Positions 52,662 to 61,199 of a stretch of DNA of 64,000 nt are shown here, piece after piece (the stretch's first letter is position 1; every line of letters begins with the position of its first letter). Under the pieces are notes generated by a model, which was not told where the DNA came from, did not search any database, and saw only the letters and a list, made by a program, of their open reading frames with translations. Both the position numbers and the translations under genes were made by a program. The stretch is from Nocardia niwae NBRC 108934 = DSM 45340 (lineage in GTDB: Bacteria > Actinomycetota > Actinomycetes > Mycobacteriales > Mycobacteriaceae). The stretch lies in the NCBI RefSeq assembly GCF_001613465.1, contig NZ_BDCK01000015.1:682001-746000 (forward strand), in the 5' to 3' direction.

Positions 52662-52710
52662 TCCCGCGGGATCATCGCGGTGGCCCGGCTCGGCGAGCGG
52701 AGCGCCGCCG

Positions 52711-52869
52711 TCACGTCAGGAGCCGGTCGCCGTTGCCGTCGAAGCACACCAAGCAGTGCGCCTCGGCGCGCTCGGCGGCGTAGGCCGCCACCCCGGCCGC
52801 CGCATGCTCGGACGCCGCCGAGTCGTCGACCGGTGGATCGCCCTCCCAAGCGGCGAAATCGCAACTCAC
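52711..52869 (-). CDS. Possible 52-residue acidic protein
   Basis: From GTG 52869 an open frame encodes a protein beginning MSCDFAAWEGDPPVDD and ending LVCFDGNGDRLLT. The composition is acidic and protein-like, with two cysteines near the end. No family is recognised and no clear ribosome-binding site is seen. It occupies the 294-bp gap between TetR and the F420-type gene, where nothing else is visible. Confidence 0.25.
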   Translation of the reverse strand: MSCDFAAWEGDPPVDDSAASEHAAAGVAAYAAERAEAHCLVCFDGNGDRLLT

Positions 52870-52955
52870 GCGGCGTCCTTCAGCTCGATCGGCACCGCGC
52901 GCTACAGCCTGTCTCCTGACGGCGTCGTCCGCCGATGACGAGAGAGGAGCGTGAT

Positions 52956-53312
52956 TCAGCCCTGGTCGTCGAGGCGTACGTTCACGAAGACGCGGCCGCG
53001 TTCATCGCGGTGCGCTACCGCATGCCCGCGTCGATCCGCGCCGGGCAAATGCAGCGTGATGGGGCCGCCCTCGCCCAGGAAGTTGCGCCACCACGTCTTC
53101 TTGTCCGGCATGGCGACGCCGATGACGAGCTGGTCCCCCTTGCGCCGGTAGTTCACCGGTGTGCTGAACGTCTTGCCTGACCGGCGCCCCACATAGGTGA
53201 TCTCCACGAAACCCTTGCCCAGCAGCTTCCCGAGCACCGGCGCGCCGAGAAGGGCCACCACACCGGCGTTCACCGCTCCTACGGCGCGTCCTGCCACCGA
53301 CTTCGATCCCAC
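52956..53312 (-). CDS. Deazaflavin (F420)-dependent nitroreductase-family protein
   Basis: A 118-residue split-barrel protein of the Ddn/PF04075 family (VEITYVGRRSGKTFSTPVNY, then KTWWRNFLGEGGPITL). These bind F420 or FMN and reduce varied substrates. It is a little shorter than usual (130-150) at the N-terminus. GTG 53312 with GGAGGAAGT upstream was chosen; the open frame continues upstream but becomes arginine-rich. It is divergent from the P450 gene. Confidence 0.82.
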   Translation of the reverse strand: MGSKSVAGRAVGAVNAGVVALLGAPVLGKLLGKGFVEITYVGRRSGKTFSTPVNYRRKGDQLVIGVAMPDKKTWWRNFLGEGGPITLHLPGADRRGHAVAHRDERGRVFVNVRLDDQG

Positions 53313-53535
53313 GACTTCCTCCCGAACATCTCCGAACACCGCCACCCTAGCCGCTGACCGGCGCGGAGTTCGCTCCAGTTCAGCGAACGCGCAACGGAAT
53401 TCCGTTTTGTGACACTCGCCTTCCGGTTGGAGGCAGGAATCGCGGATTGGTCCGCACGCCCGGTGAACCCGGCTCGATACTCGTGCACGACCGTCGTCAT
53501 GACGGCCGCAGGCGCACGCACAGAAGGGAACACCG

Positions 53536-54759
53536 ATGACAACCAGCTTGCCCGCATTCCCCGCGGCGAACGAGGATCTGCTGGACACCTGTATCCGGCT
53601 CCGGGAGATCGCGCCGGTGGTCGAGGTGGAGTTCCCCGGCGGCGTGCCCGCCTACCTCGCACTGACGCACGACGCGGTCCGCGACATCCTCGCCGGGGAC
53701 AACAAGACCTTCGCCCGGGATCCGAAGCATTGGCCCGCCCTGCACGACGGTTCGATTCCGGAGGACTGGCCGCTGCGCGCCATCGTGCAGGGCGATCATC
53801 TGTCCACCAAGGACGGCGACGACCATCGGCGGCTGCGCGGCCTGATCAGCAAGGCGTTCACCCCGGGCCGGGTGCAGGCGCTGGAGCCGCGCGTGCAACA
53901 GATCATCGACAAGTTGCTGGACGAGGTGGTGGCCGCCGGTGACGGCGTCGATCTGGTACCCACCTTCACCGAGGCGCTTCCGATGGCGGTGATCTGTGAG
54001 CTTTTCGGCGTCCCGGAGCCGGAGCGCGACCGGCTGCGGCGCTGGACCGCGACCCTGCTGGCGCACACCACTCCGCCGGAAGAGGCTTTCGCGACGCAGA
54101 ACTCGCTGATGACCTACCTGTACGAACTGGCCGACCGGAAGCAGGCGGAGCCCGGCGACGACCTCACCACCGGCCTGGTGCAAGCGCGCGACCAGGACGA
54201 CAAGCTCACGGCCGACGAACTGGTCGCCGTCTTGTGGATCATGCTGGTGGCCGGCCATGAGACCACGGTGCACATGCTCGGACACGCCATCCTGGCGCTG
54301 GCGCGACACCCGGAGCAGCTCGCTCTGGCGAAGGCCGAGAACCGCTGGGCCGACGTGGTGGAAGAGACTGTGCGCTACCGCCATTCGGTCATGATGACCA
54401 GCTGGCGGTTCACCCTGACGGAGGTCACCGTGGGCGGTGTGACCATCCCCAAGGGCAAGGCTGTCGGTGTCGCCTACCAAGCCTGTGGGATCGACCCGAC
54501 GGAGTACGGCGAAACCGCGAACGAGTTCGACATCACCCGGCCGCAGCGGGGCGGACATCTCGGGTTCGGCCACGGGCCCCGCTACTGCATCGGCGCGGGC
54601 CTGGCCCGTCTCGAGGGCCGGCTCGCGCTCGCCTCGCTCTATCGACGACTGCCGGACCTGGAGCTCGCCATCGACCCCGCCGAGATCCCGTACTCGCCGT
54701 CCTTCTTCACCGTCGGCCCACTCTCCGTGCCGATCAAACTGGGTGCCGACAAGGGCTGA
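53536..54759 (+). CDS. Cytochrome P450
   Basis: A 407-residue soluble bacterial P450. The heme-binding loop FGHGPRYCIG holds ligand C351. The I-helix oxygen-activation motif AGHETT is at 239-244 and the ExxR pair is E277/R280. Such enzymes hydroxylate small molecules using ferredoxin-delivered electrons; no ferredoxin gene is adjacent. The sequence resembles the actinobacterial CYP105/CYP107 group, but the substrate is unknown. A long hairpin follows the stop. Confidence 0.93.
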   Translation: MTTSLPAFPAANEDLLDTCIRLREIAPVVEVEFPGGVPAYLALTHDAVRDILAGDNKTFARDPKHWPALHDGSIPEDWPLRAIVQGDHLSTKDGDDHRRLRGLISKAFTPGRVQALEPRVQQIIDKLLDEVVAAGDGVDLVPTFTEALPMAVICELFGVPEPERDRLRRWTATLLAHTTPPEEAFATQNSLMTYLYELADRKQAEPGDDLTTGLVQARDQDDKLTADELVAVLWIMLVAGHETTVHMLGHAILALARHPEQLALAKAENRWADVVEETVRYRHSVMMTSWRFTLTEVTVGGVTIPKGKAVGVAYQACGIDPTEYGETANEFDITRPQRGGHLGFGHGPRYCIGAGLARLEGRLALASLYRRLPDLELAIDPAEIPYSPSFFTVGPLSVPIKLGADKG

Positions 54760-54770
54760 GTCCCGCTCGG

Positions 54771-54826
54771 CGGCGCGGCAACCGGGTCCCGGGGCGCACG
54801 ACTTCGGAGGTCCGGTTGCCGCGCCG
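54771..54826. terminator. 15-bp inverted repeat after P450 gene
   Basis: CGGCGCGGCAACCGG (54771-54785) and CCGGTTGCCGCGCCG (54812-54826) pair perfectly around a 26-nt loop, starting 12 bp after the P450 stop. It is probably a terminator; the perfect arms could also be a recombination scar. Confidence 0.55.
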
Positions 54827-54949
54827 GCTGCTCACCGTTCTGCAGCGCGGTGTTCGCGGGCGATTCGTTTTCACCCGCACCGGCGAAGTTGTCGACCGTG
54901 CTGCGGTCACCACAGATGTGCTGTGCGTTCGCCGTAGGCACATGAGGTT

Positions 54950-55313
54950 TCGCGGAGAGATACGTCCCGTTCGTGCGCGGCCTCGGCGCCGGTTCTACCG
55001 CGGTGGCCGTGCCGGGCTGGGACGCGGTCGCCGACGCTGCGGCGCTCCAGGCCGAGGGTTTGGCCCTCGTCTGCGTCGGCGGCCTCTTCGTCGGCGTGCG
55101 GCCGGGGATGGCGCCCGCCGGGCAGCGCGATATCACCGTCCGTGCGGTGGAGACGAGATTCGAAGCCGACCGGCTCACGCAGCTCCTCGATGCCACCGTG
55201 AGCGGCCGCCTCCCGGCGCCGTGCACGCCATGGTGCCGCTCGACCGAGCCGCGGCGGTGCACCGCGCGGTCGCGAAGGGCGGTGTGCGCGGCAAGTACGT
55301 GCTCCGGCCCTGA
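54950..55313 (+). pseudogene. Remnant of zinc/quinone-type alcohol dehydrogenase C-terminus
   Basis: One frame from about 54973 reads like the C-terminal half of an MDR-family oxidoreductase (GWDAVADAAALQAEGLALV, then FVGVRPGMAPAGQRDITVRAVE). Coding-like sequence then jumps to another frame near 55205-55220 and ends as MVPLDRAAAVHRAVAKGG...VLRP with a stop at 55313. The N-terminal half and cofactor domain are missing. A frameshifted, truncated remnant is the simplest reading. The flanking 55314-55529 holds no gene. Confidence 0.65.
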
Positions 55314-55529
55314 GGTTCGACGCACATCATCGCCTCGTCCGGGAGCTGGGGGACGGTCCGGCAGTCGGTGCACGTTCGCCTCGTCCACAGCACGCGCGGA
55401 GGGGACAGCACCTCGCCAAGCAGGCGGCCGGTAGTCCAATATTGCAACGTTTCCGCTGGTCAACGGCCTGTTGCGAACCGAAAACGCCTCGCCGATTCAA
55501 CGGACAATCCATTACTTGTCATGTCACGC

Positions 55530-55554
55530 TGCTGCGGTCCGCAGTTCCGCAGCA
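55530..55554. promoter_or_regulatory. 8-bp inverted repeat upstream of CocE-type gene
   Basis: TGCTGCGG (55530-55537) and CCGCAGCA (55547-55554) flank a 9-nt spacer, ending 16 bp before ATG 55571 and just upstream of the GGAGAG ribosome-binding site. It is a candidate operator or 5'-UTR hairpin. Confidence 0.4.
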
Positions 55555-55570
55555 ACTGGCAGGAGAGTCG

Positions 55571-57382
55571 ATGACGCGTATGTCGCAAGGAGTGCCGATC
55601 GTCGGGACCACGTCCGAGCAGCTCGCACGCATCGCCGTCGAGGGTGCTTGGGATGCCCAGGGGCAGGTCCGCCCGGAAGCAGTGCAGTTCGCATCGAACC
55701 TGGTGACCGCGGTGCGGGAGCGCAGTGGCGAGGGGCTGGTGCCCGGCGAGGTGGCGGACCTGGTGGGCCGGGCGCTGAACGTGGCCGTGCCGACATTCCC
55801 GCGCATCGAAGTGTCCGGTGGGATCAAGCTGTCGGCGCACATGCTGCGGCAGACCACCACCCAGCCGTGCCCGCTTGTGGTCTTCCCGGCGGGATGGACA
55901 CCGTTCGGGTGGCCGCTGTTCGAGTACGCCTACCTCACGCTCGTGACGAAGGGCTACCACGTGCTGGCCTACACGCCGCGCGGAATCGGGTTGTCCGCCC
56001 TTCCGGGATCGAACCTGCCGTGGTTCGGCACGTCCGAAGGCACCGTCGATGTCGCCGGTCCGAAGGACCGCGCGGACGGCTCCGCGGTGCTCGGCTACGC
56101 GATAGACGCGCTCTCGCCCAGCCGCGTCGCCTTCATGGGCGAGTCCTACGGCTCGGGGATCAGCCAGCTCGTGGCCGCCGAGGACGACCGAGTCGACGTC
56201 GTCGTCGCCATGAGCACCTGGGGCAATCTCGCGACCAGCATGTACGACAACGGCACTCGACACCTGCGGGCCGTCCAGGCCCTGATCGGCCTGACCGGCG
56301 GCGCGCAGGAGGAGAAGTTCGACGAAGAGGCGCTGGAGATCCTGGCGAAGTTCGCCGTCGGTGACGACATGGACCCGGTGGTCGAGTGGGGGACCGTCCG
56401 TGCCCCGGAACGCTACGTCGGGTCGCGGGAGATTCCTACGTTCTTCTCGAACACCTGGCACGAAGGTCTTTTCCCGGTGAACCAGATGCTGGAGACCTTC
56501 GAGAAGCTCCCGCGTCCGAAACGCTTGAACATGTGGATCGGCGATCACGCGGCGCCGGAAGGCCCCGGCCTGATCGCGCCGCCCGCGGCCGGGGCCGGAC
56601 CGAACGAGCCGTTGCGGGAGGCCTATGCCTGGCTCGATCACTATCTCAAGGGCGAGGAGAACGGTGTCGACCAATGGCCGGAGATCAGCAACCAGGTCAT
56701 GTTCACGTACGTGACCACTCCGGCGTCGCGAAACGGACAGAACGTCATCATCGAACCGGCGCGGCGCGAGGAGAAGGCGTCGTGGGCCGACGTCACCACC
56801 GACACCGAATCGCTGTCGCTGACCGATGTGCGCGAGGGTGGTGACGGAGCGCTGAGCCCCGACATCGCCTCCGGCTGGCAGCGCAGCTTCGTCGTGGGCG
56901 CCGAACCGGAGGTCGTCGCCATGGACAAGCTCATGACGACCGGCCAGGAAGAGTGGGCAGGCAATCCCAAGATCTATCGGACCGGCGAGATCGACCGGGA
57001 GCATGCCCTGGTCTGGTCGACGGGACCGCTGCTGGCGGTGCGGGGTGGTGTCGCCCGCCAGATTCGCGGCATCCCCCGGCTGGAATTGACCGTCGACAGC
57101 TCCGACGAGTCGGCGACGGTCGTGGCCTACCTGCTCGACGTGGACGAGGACGGCTCGGCGAGAATCATTACGCACGAGCCGAAGACGATCCAGACGGATC
57201 TGCCCGCCACCGTCGCGTGGGAGTTGCAGGGCGCCGCCTACGACCTGCCGGACGGTCACCGGGTGATGCTGGTCATCGATGGCATGGACCCGTTCTATTC
57301 CAGCGTCAACCGGGTCGGCTCGACGATCACCATCAGTGCACCGGAGGGCGCGCCCTCCTGCCTGGAGTTGCCGCTCGGCTGA
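55571..57382 (+). CDS. CocE/NonD-type (S15) acyl hydrolase
   Basis: A 603-residue alpha/beta hydrolase of the X-Pro dipeptidyl-peptidase/cocaine-esterase family. The nucleophile serine lies in GESYGSG near residue 196, a cap and the IGDHAAPEG region follow, and the C-terminal jelly-roll domain (from about residue 440) ends SSVNRVGSTITIS. There is no signal peptide. It hydrolyses esters or amides; the natural substrate is unknown. The TetR gene that follows after a terminator may regulate it. Confidence 0.82.
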   Translation: MTRMSQGVPIVGTTSEQLARIAVEGAWDAQGQVRPEAVQFASNLVTAVRERSGEGLVPGEVADLVGRALNVAVPTFPRIEVSGGIKLSAHMLRQTTTQPCPLVVFPAGWTPFGWPLFEYAYLTLVTKGYHVLAYTPRGIGLSALPGSNLPWFGTSEGTVDVAGPKDRADGSAVLGYAIDALSPSRVAFMGESYGSGISQLVAAEDDRVDVVVAMSTWGNLATSMYDNGTRHLRAVQALIGLTGGAQEEKFDEEALEILAKFAVGDDMDPVVEWGTVRAPERYVGSREIPTFFSNTWHEGLFPVNQMLETFEKLPRPKRLNMWIGDHAAPEGPGLIAPPAAGAGPNEPLREAYAWLDHYLKGEENGVDQWPEISNQVMFTYVTTPASRNGQNVIIEPARREEKASWADVTTDTESLSLTDVREGGDGALSPDIASGWQRSFVVGAEPEVVAMDKLMTTGQEEWAGNPKIYRTGEIDREHALVWSTGPLLAVRGGVARQIRGIPRLELTVDSSDESATVVAYLLDVDEDGSARIITHEPKTIQTDLPATVAWELQGAAYDLPDGHRVMLVIDGMDPFYSSVNRVGSTITISAPEGAPSCLELPLG

Positions 57383-57390
57383 CCATCGGA

Positions 57391-57424
57391 TGTGGCCGGG
57401 GTTCCGGCATCGGACCCGGCCACA
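57391..57424 (+). terminator. Strong hairpin after CocE-type gene
   Basis: TGTGGCCGGG (57391-57400) pairs with CCCGGCCACA (57415-57424), with an inner TCCG-GCAT-CGGA stem, starting 9 bp after the stop. It is a GC-rich stem without a T-tract. Confidence 0.7.
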
Positions 57425-57520
57425 CCCCGAGAGACGCACGACCCGGGCCGTCGCATCGCGGCCACTGGGGCGCGACCGCTCGTCTCGGCGTGGGCGCGAC
57501 CGGCTCGGTAGTCTGCAGGA

Positions 57521-58204
57521 GTGTCCGCCGCGCCCGCCGACGCCGACGCACCGATCGTTCCGGTGCGAGACGGAGTGTTCTTCACACTTCCCGCCGCGTT
57601 GCCGCGCGGCCGCCACAATCTGGGGCGGGAGCAGGTGATGGCGGCGCAGCGGGAACGGCTGCTGGTGGCGGTGACCGAACTGCTGGCCGCGCGCGGTTAC
57701 GCCGGTTTCGGACCCACCGACGTCGCGAAGCGCGCCGGCGTCTCGCTGGCGGCTTTCTACGACGCGTTCGCCAACAAGGACGAGTGTGTCTTCGCGGGCT
57801 ACGACCGTTTCATCCAAGTGCTGCTGACCCAGCTCACCGGCGCCGAGCTGATCGGCCGGGACCGGCGGTCCATCGTGGCCGAGGCGCTCGGCCAGTACCT
57901 GGGTTCACTGCAGAACGATCTGGTGGTCGCTCGGGCTTACCAGGTGGAGATCGACGCGCTCGGACCTGCCGCGAGGCGGCGCAGGCGGAAGTCGATCCGG
58001 CTGTTCGCTGAGTACATCCGCGGCTTGGTGCGAAGCGCGACGGGGAATCGGCAGCCGCTTCTGTCCGTCACCGCTTACATGGCCGTCGTCTACGCCGTGC
58101 GCCAGCTCACCGCCGACGCGCTCGACGAATCGGACGAGCCGGATCTGACCACGCTGAGCGCCGACCTGGAGCCCTGGCTCACCGATCTCTTCCGCGAACG
58201 CTGA
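57521..58204 (+). CDS. TetR family transcriptional regulator
   Basis: A 227-residue regulator with an unusually long N-terminal arm (about 40 residues) before the helix-turn-helix (GFGPTDVAKRAGVSLAAFYDAFANKDECV). GTG 57521 starts MSAAPADADAP; GTG or ATG codons near residue 40 could give a shorter protein. It lies between the CocE-type hydrolase, ended by a strong hairpin, and the photolyase. Its target is unclear. Confidence 0.88.
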   Translation: MSAAPADADAPIVPVRDGVFFTLPAALPRGRHNLGREQVMAAQRERLLVAVTELLAARGYAGFGPTDVAKRAGVSLAAFYDAFANKDECVFAGYDRFIQVLLTQLTGAELIGRDRRSIVAEALGQYLGSLQNDLVVARAYQVEIDALGPAARRRRRKSIRLFAEYIRGLVRSATGNRQPLLSVTAYMAVVYAVRQLTADALDESDEPDLTTLSADLEPWLTDLFRER

Positions 58205-58224
58205 TCCGGCGCGCGCGGCGCCGC

Positions 58225-58244
58225 TTGACATGACAGCCGCTGTC
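58225..58244 (+). promoter_or_regulatory. TTGACA box with adjoining palindrome before photolyase
   Basis: A consensus -35 hexamer TTGACA (58225-58230) is followed at once by the palindrome GACAGC-C-GCTGTC (58232-58244), within the would-be promoter spacer. It may be an operator site for the photolyase gene, 122 bp downstream. A clear -10 is not seen. Confidence 0.35.
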
Positions 58245-58365
58245 CCGCAGCATTGGCGTAAAGCTCCTTACTCCGATACCGCCCGCATCGGCGTGGCACG
58301 CCGCCGAATGTCCGATACCGCCGTCGTCGATCCTCGCGACGGATGCCTGTCGTCGAGAACCTCGA

Positions 58366-59676
58366 ATGGCCGTAACAATCGCACTCTTCACTCGTGACCT
58401 GCGCGTCCACGACAATCCGGTCCTGTTGGCCGCCGTACGCGAGGGCGCGGCGGTGATTCCGCTCTACGTCGTCGACGACCGTATCGTCGGCAGCGCCCGC
58501 CCGGCCGGCAACAAACTCCGCTTCCTCTCCGCGGCACTGGCCGAACTCGATGCCGAACTCCGCTGCGCCGGAGGACAACTCGTGGTCCGGCACGGAGACT
58601 ATGTCGATGCGGTGGATCGGGTGGCGGCTCAGGTGCACGCCGACAGCGTGCACATCGCCGAGGACGCCACCTGGTACAACCGCTGCCGGATTCGAGCACT
58701 GCGCGAACGGCTGGAGCGGCGCAGCTGCCTGCTGCACACTCATCCCGCCACCCTCACCGCCGTGGATCCCTCCGACTGCGTTCAGCTCCGGCCGGACGAC
58801 GAGGTTCCGGACTTCGCGACCTACTTCCGCCGATGGCTGGCGGCGCCGAAGCGACGACCGCTGGCCAAGCCCACCGAATTGGTCGTGCCCCGCATCGACA
58901 GCGATCCCGTGCCGAGATTCGACGAACTCGGCGACGCGGTCATCTCACCGCAGCTCGCGGTGGGCGGCGAGATCACCGGTCGTGCGCTGTGGCGGGGCTG
59001 CACGGCCGACCGGCGACAACCACGCGGCAGGTCGAGCGGCGACCTCACCCGCGAAGGATGCGCGCGCCTGTCGCCGTACCTGCACTTCGGTTGCCTGTCC
59101 GCCGCCGAAATGGCGTATCACACCGACATGGCGACGACGGATGGACGCGCGTTCGTCCGCCAGCTCGCCCGGCGCGACTTCCAGCTCCAGTTCCTCGTCG
59201 CTCAGGCCGAGCTGGCCAGGGCCGACATCGCGCGGTCCGGCGATCATCCGGGCGAGCGGCGGGCGCACGACCCGGTCGTGGTCGGCGCCTGGCGTGACGG
59301 CCGCACCGGATACCCGATCGTCGACGCGGGGATGCGGCAACTGGCCGCGCAAGGATGGATGCCGGAGCGCGCCCGGGTGATCGCCGCCGGTTTCCTCACC
59401 ACCACGCTGCGAGTGGACTGGCGGGTCGGCGCGGAACATTTCCGCCGGTGGCTGCTCGACGACGCCGCGAGCGACCGCTTGACCTGGCAGCAGGCGGGGC
59501 GTTTCGATCCCGGCGCCCTCGGTGCCGCCGAACGCTACGACCCGGACGGGAACTACGTGCGGCGCTGGATACCGGAACTGGCTGGTCTGCCGGGTTCGGA
59601 GATCCATCGCCCGTGGCGCCACAGCGTGCCGGCCTCGGTGTATCCCGCTCCCATCGCGGGCAGCGTCCACGCGTAA
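58366..59676 (+). CDS. phr: Cryptochrome/photolyase family protein
   Basis: A 436-residue class I photolyase-like protein. The N-terminal antenna domain reads IALFTRDLRVHDNPVL. The FAD domain includes RLSPYLHFGCLSAAEM, RQLARRDFQLQF and RTGYPIVDAGMRQL. The usual segment around the FAD-contacting Asn-Asn-x-x-x-Trp-Gln-Trp is altered: here it reads DDAASDRLTWQQAG. The C-terminus AERYDPDGNYVRRWIPEL is normal. DNA repair activity may be changed. A hemerythrin remnant follows directly, in the same frame after the stop. Confidence 0.85.
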   Translation: MAVTIALFTRDLRVHDNPVLLAAVREGAAVIPLYVVDDRIVGSARPAGNKLRFLSAALAELDAELRCAGGQLVVRHGDYVDAVDRVAAQVHADSVHIAEDATWYNRCRIRALRERLERRSCLLHTHPATLTAVDPSDCVQLRPDDEVPDFATYFRRWLAAPKRRPLAKPTELVVPRIDSDPVPRFDELGDAVISPQLAVGGEITGRALWRGCTADRRQPRGRSSGDLTREGCARLSPYLHFGCLSAAEMAYHTDMATTDGRAFVRQLARRDFQLQFLVAQAELARADIARSGDHPGERRAHDPVVVGAWRDGRTGYPIVDAGMRQLAAQGWMPERARVIAAGFLTTTLRVDWRVGAEHFRRWLLDDAASDRLTWQQAGRFDPGALGAAERYDPDGNYVRRWIPELAGLPGSEIHRPWRHSVPASVYPAPIAGSVHA

Positions 59677-60039
59677 CCGGCTGTCGGCGGCGCCATCGTC
59701 GATGCGCGGCTGGAGGAGGAGAACAGGGCCGAGAAGCAACTCGCCGGGCTGGAGTCGCTCGCCATCAGCTCGATGGAATTCCAGGTTGAGCCGGCCAAGC
59801 TGCGCGAAGCGGTGCTCGCGCATGCCGACCACGAGGAACGAGAGGAATTCATTCGGCTGCGCGAGCAACTCGATGACGAGACTCTCCAGCGGTTGCGCCG
59901 GACAGTCGAACGCGCCGAGGCGATGGCGCCCACGAGGCCCCATCCGGGCGTGGAATCGGCCACCGCGAACGTCCTGGTCGGGCCGTTCGCCGCGATGATG
60001 GATCGCGCCAAAGACCTGATCAGCGAGCCGAAGCACTGA
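59677..60039 (+). pseudogene. Truncated hemerythrin HHE-domain protein
   Basis: Coding-like sequence starts immediately after the photolyase stop, in the same frame (AIVDARLEEENRAEKQLAGLE...), and continues through ATG 59773 to 60039. The latter part (LAHADHEEREEF...LREQLDDE...RPHPGVESATANVL) resembles the C-terminal half of actinobacterial hemerythrin-domain proteins. The N-terminal half with most iron ligands is absent. ATG 59773 could still give an 88-residue product. A deletion that joined the photolyase end to a hemerythrin gene is inferred. Confidence 0.6.
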
Positions 60040-60061
60040 TTCGACCGTGTCCTGGACGCGG

Positions 60062-60093
60062 GCGGCGCGCGGCTTCGAGGAGCCGCGCGCCGC
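60062..60093. terminator. 13-bp perfect hairpin, probable bidirectional terminator
   Basis: GCGGCGCGCGGCT (60062-60074) and AGCCGCGCGCCGC (60081-60093) enclose a 6-nt loop, between the convergent hemerythrin remnant and manganese catalase gene. Confidence 0.7.
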
Positions 60094-60143
60094 GCTGTCG
60101 GTGCCCGAGCTGCCGTCGCGATCCGGCGTCAGGCCTGTCGCAG

Positions 60144-61034
60144 TCAGTCCGGAATGTGTGATTCGTGCGTGAACGGCTTGGTGCCGCGGACCGCGGGTTC
60201 GCCTTCCGGGTTGGTCTCGGCACCGTGATTCACACGGTCGTCGGAGCGGAGCCAGTCGGTGACCGGGTTGTCGATGTAGCGCCATTCGGTGCCCGACGGC
60301 CACGGTCCCTGGCCTTCATTCCATGGGCCGCGGGCGCTCGCGGCGCCGTTGGACATGTTGAACGCGACGTTCTGGAACCGATCGTCGCCGGGCAGCGCAC
60401 CGGGCGGGAAATTGACCGGCAATTCGTTCAGTGCCGCGGTGAACTGCTGGAAGTGCGCGATCTCGCGGGTCATCAAGAATGACAGCGTGTCCTGCACACC
60501 GGGATCGTCGGTGAATTGTTTGAGATATTCGTAGACGATCTTGGCGCGCGACTCCGCCGCCAGATTGCTGCGCAGGTCGACCGAGGGCTCCCCGTTGGCG
60601 TCGACGTACGCACCCGTCCACGGCACGCCTGCGGAGTCCTTCACCACGGGGCCGCCGCCGCTCAGCGCGAAGTACATCGGATTCACCGCGACCTGATGGA
60701 TCACCTGGTCGCGTCCGCCGGGCGTCGCCACCACCGGCATCCAGTCGCACCGCTGGTTGGCCTGCTTCAGATCGTCGTTGAGCCCGTCGAGCAGCATGGT
60801 GATCATGCTGCCGACGATCTCGAGGTGACTGAGCTCCTCGGTGGCGATGTCCATGAACAGGTCGTAGGTTTTCGGATGCTTGCCGCGCAGCATGAACGCC
60901 TGATTAAAATACTGCATGGCGGCTTTCAATTCGCCGTTGGCGCCGCCGAATTGTTCTTGCAGCAGAGTCGCGAAGCGCGGATCGGGACGATCCACGCGAA
61001 CTTCGAATTGGAGATCCTTGTTATGTGTGAACAT
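60144..61034 (-). CDS. Manganese catalase
   Basis: A 296-residue non-heme catalase degrading hydrogen peroxide at a dimanganese site. The four-helix bundle ligands are visible as E35, E67-x2-H70 (TEELSHLE) and the later Glu and TREIAHF motif. The region GPWNEGQGPWPSGTEW is typical of the family. ATG 61034 starts MFTHNKDLQFEV. It stands alone with a terminator downstream. Its presence fits an oxidative-stress set with MsrA/B and photolyase nearby. Confidence 0.93.
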   Translation of the reverse strand: MFTHNKDLQFEVRVDRPDPRFATLLQEQFGGANGELKAAMQYFNQAFMLRGKHPKTYDLFMDIATEELSHLEIVGSMITMLLDGLNDDLKQANQRCDWMPVVATPGGRDQVIHQVAVNPMYFALSGGGPVVKDSAGVPWTGAYVDANGEPSVDLRSNLAAESRAKIVYEYLKQFTDDPGVQDTLSFLMTREIAHFQQFTAALNELPVNFPPGALPGDDRFQNVAFNMSNGAASARGPWNEGQGPWPSGTEWRYIDNPVTDWLRSDDRVNHGAETNPEGEPAVRGTKPFTHESHIPD

Positions 61035-61199
61035 CGCTCTCCTTACCAGTACGGTCGGCTGTTCGAGATGACTTCCGGTGCCTAACCCAGCGCAGGACGA
61101 GCAAGAGATCTTTTGCGTGTTTCGCTGGCGACGATACGGGTTTCGCCGACCGAGCGTTCGCAGCGACACGAGGCGCAGGGCGGGGGAGAGCATCGCCGC

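Noticed and set aside
52662..52671. TCCCGCGGGA palindrome after the TetR stop
   Set aside because: It resembles motif 2 arms but has no spacer and lies downstream of a gene, not at a promoter.
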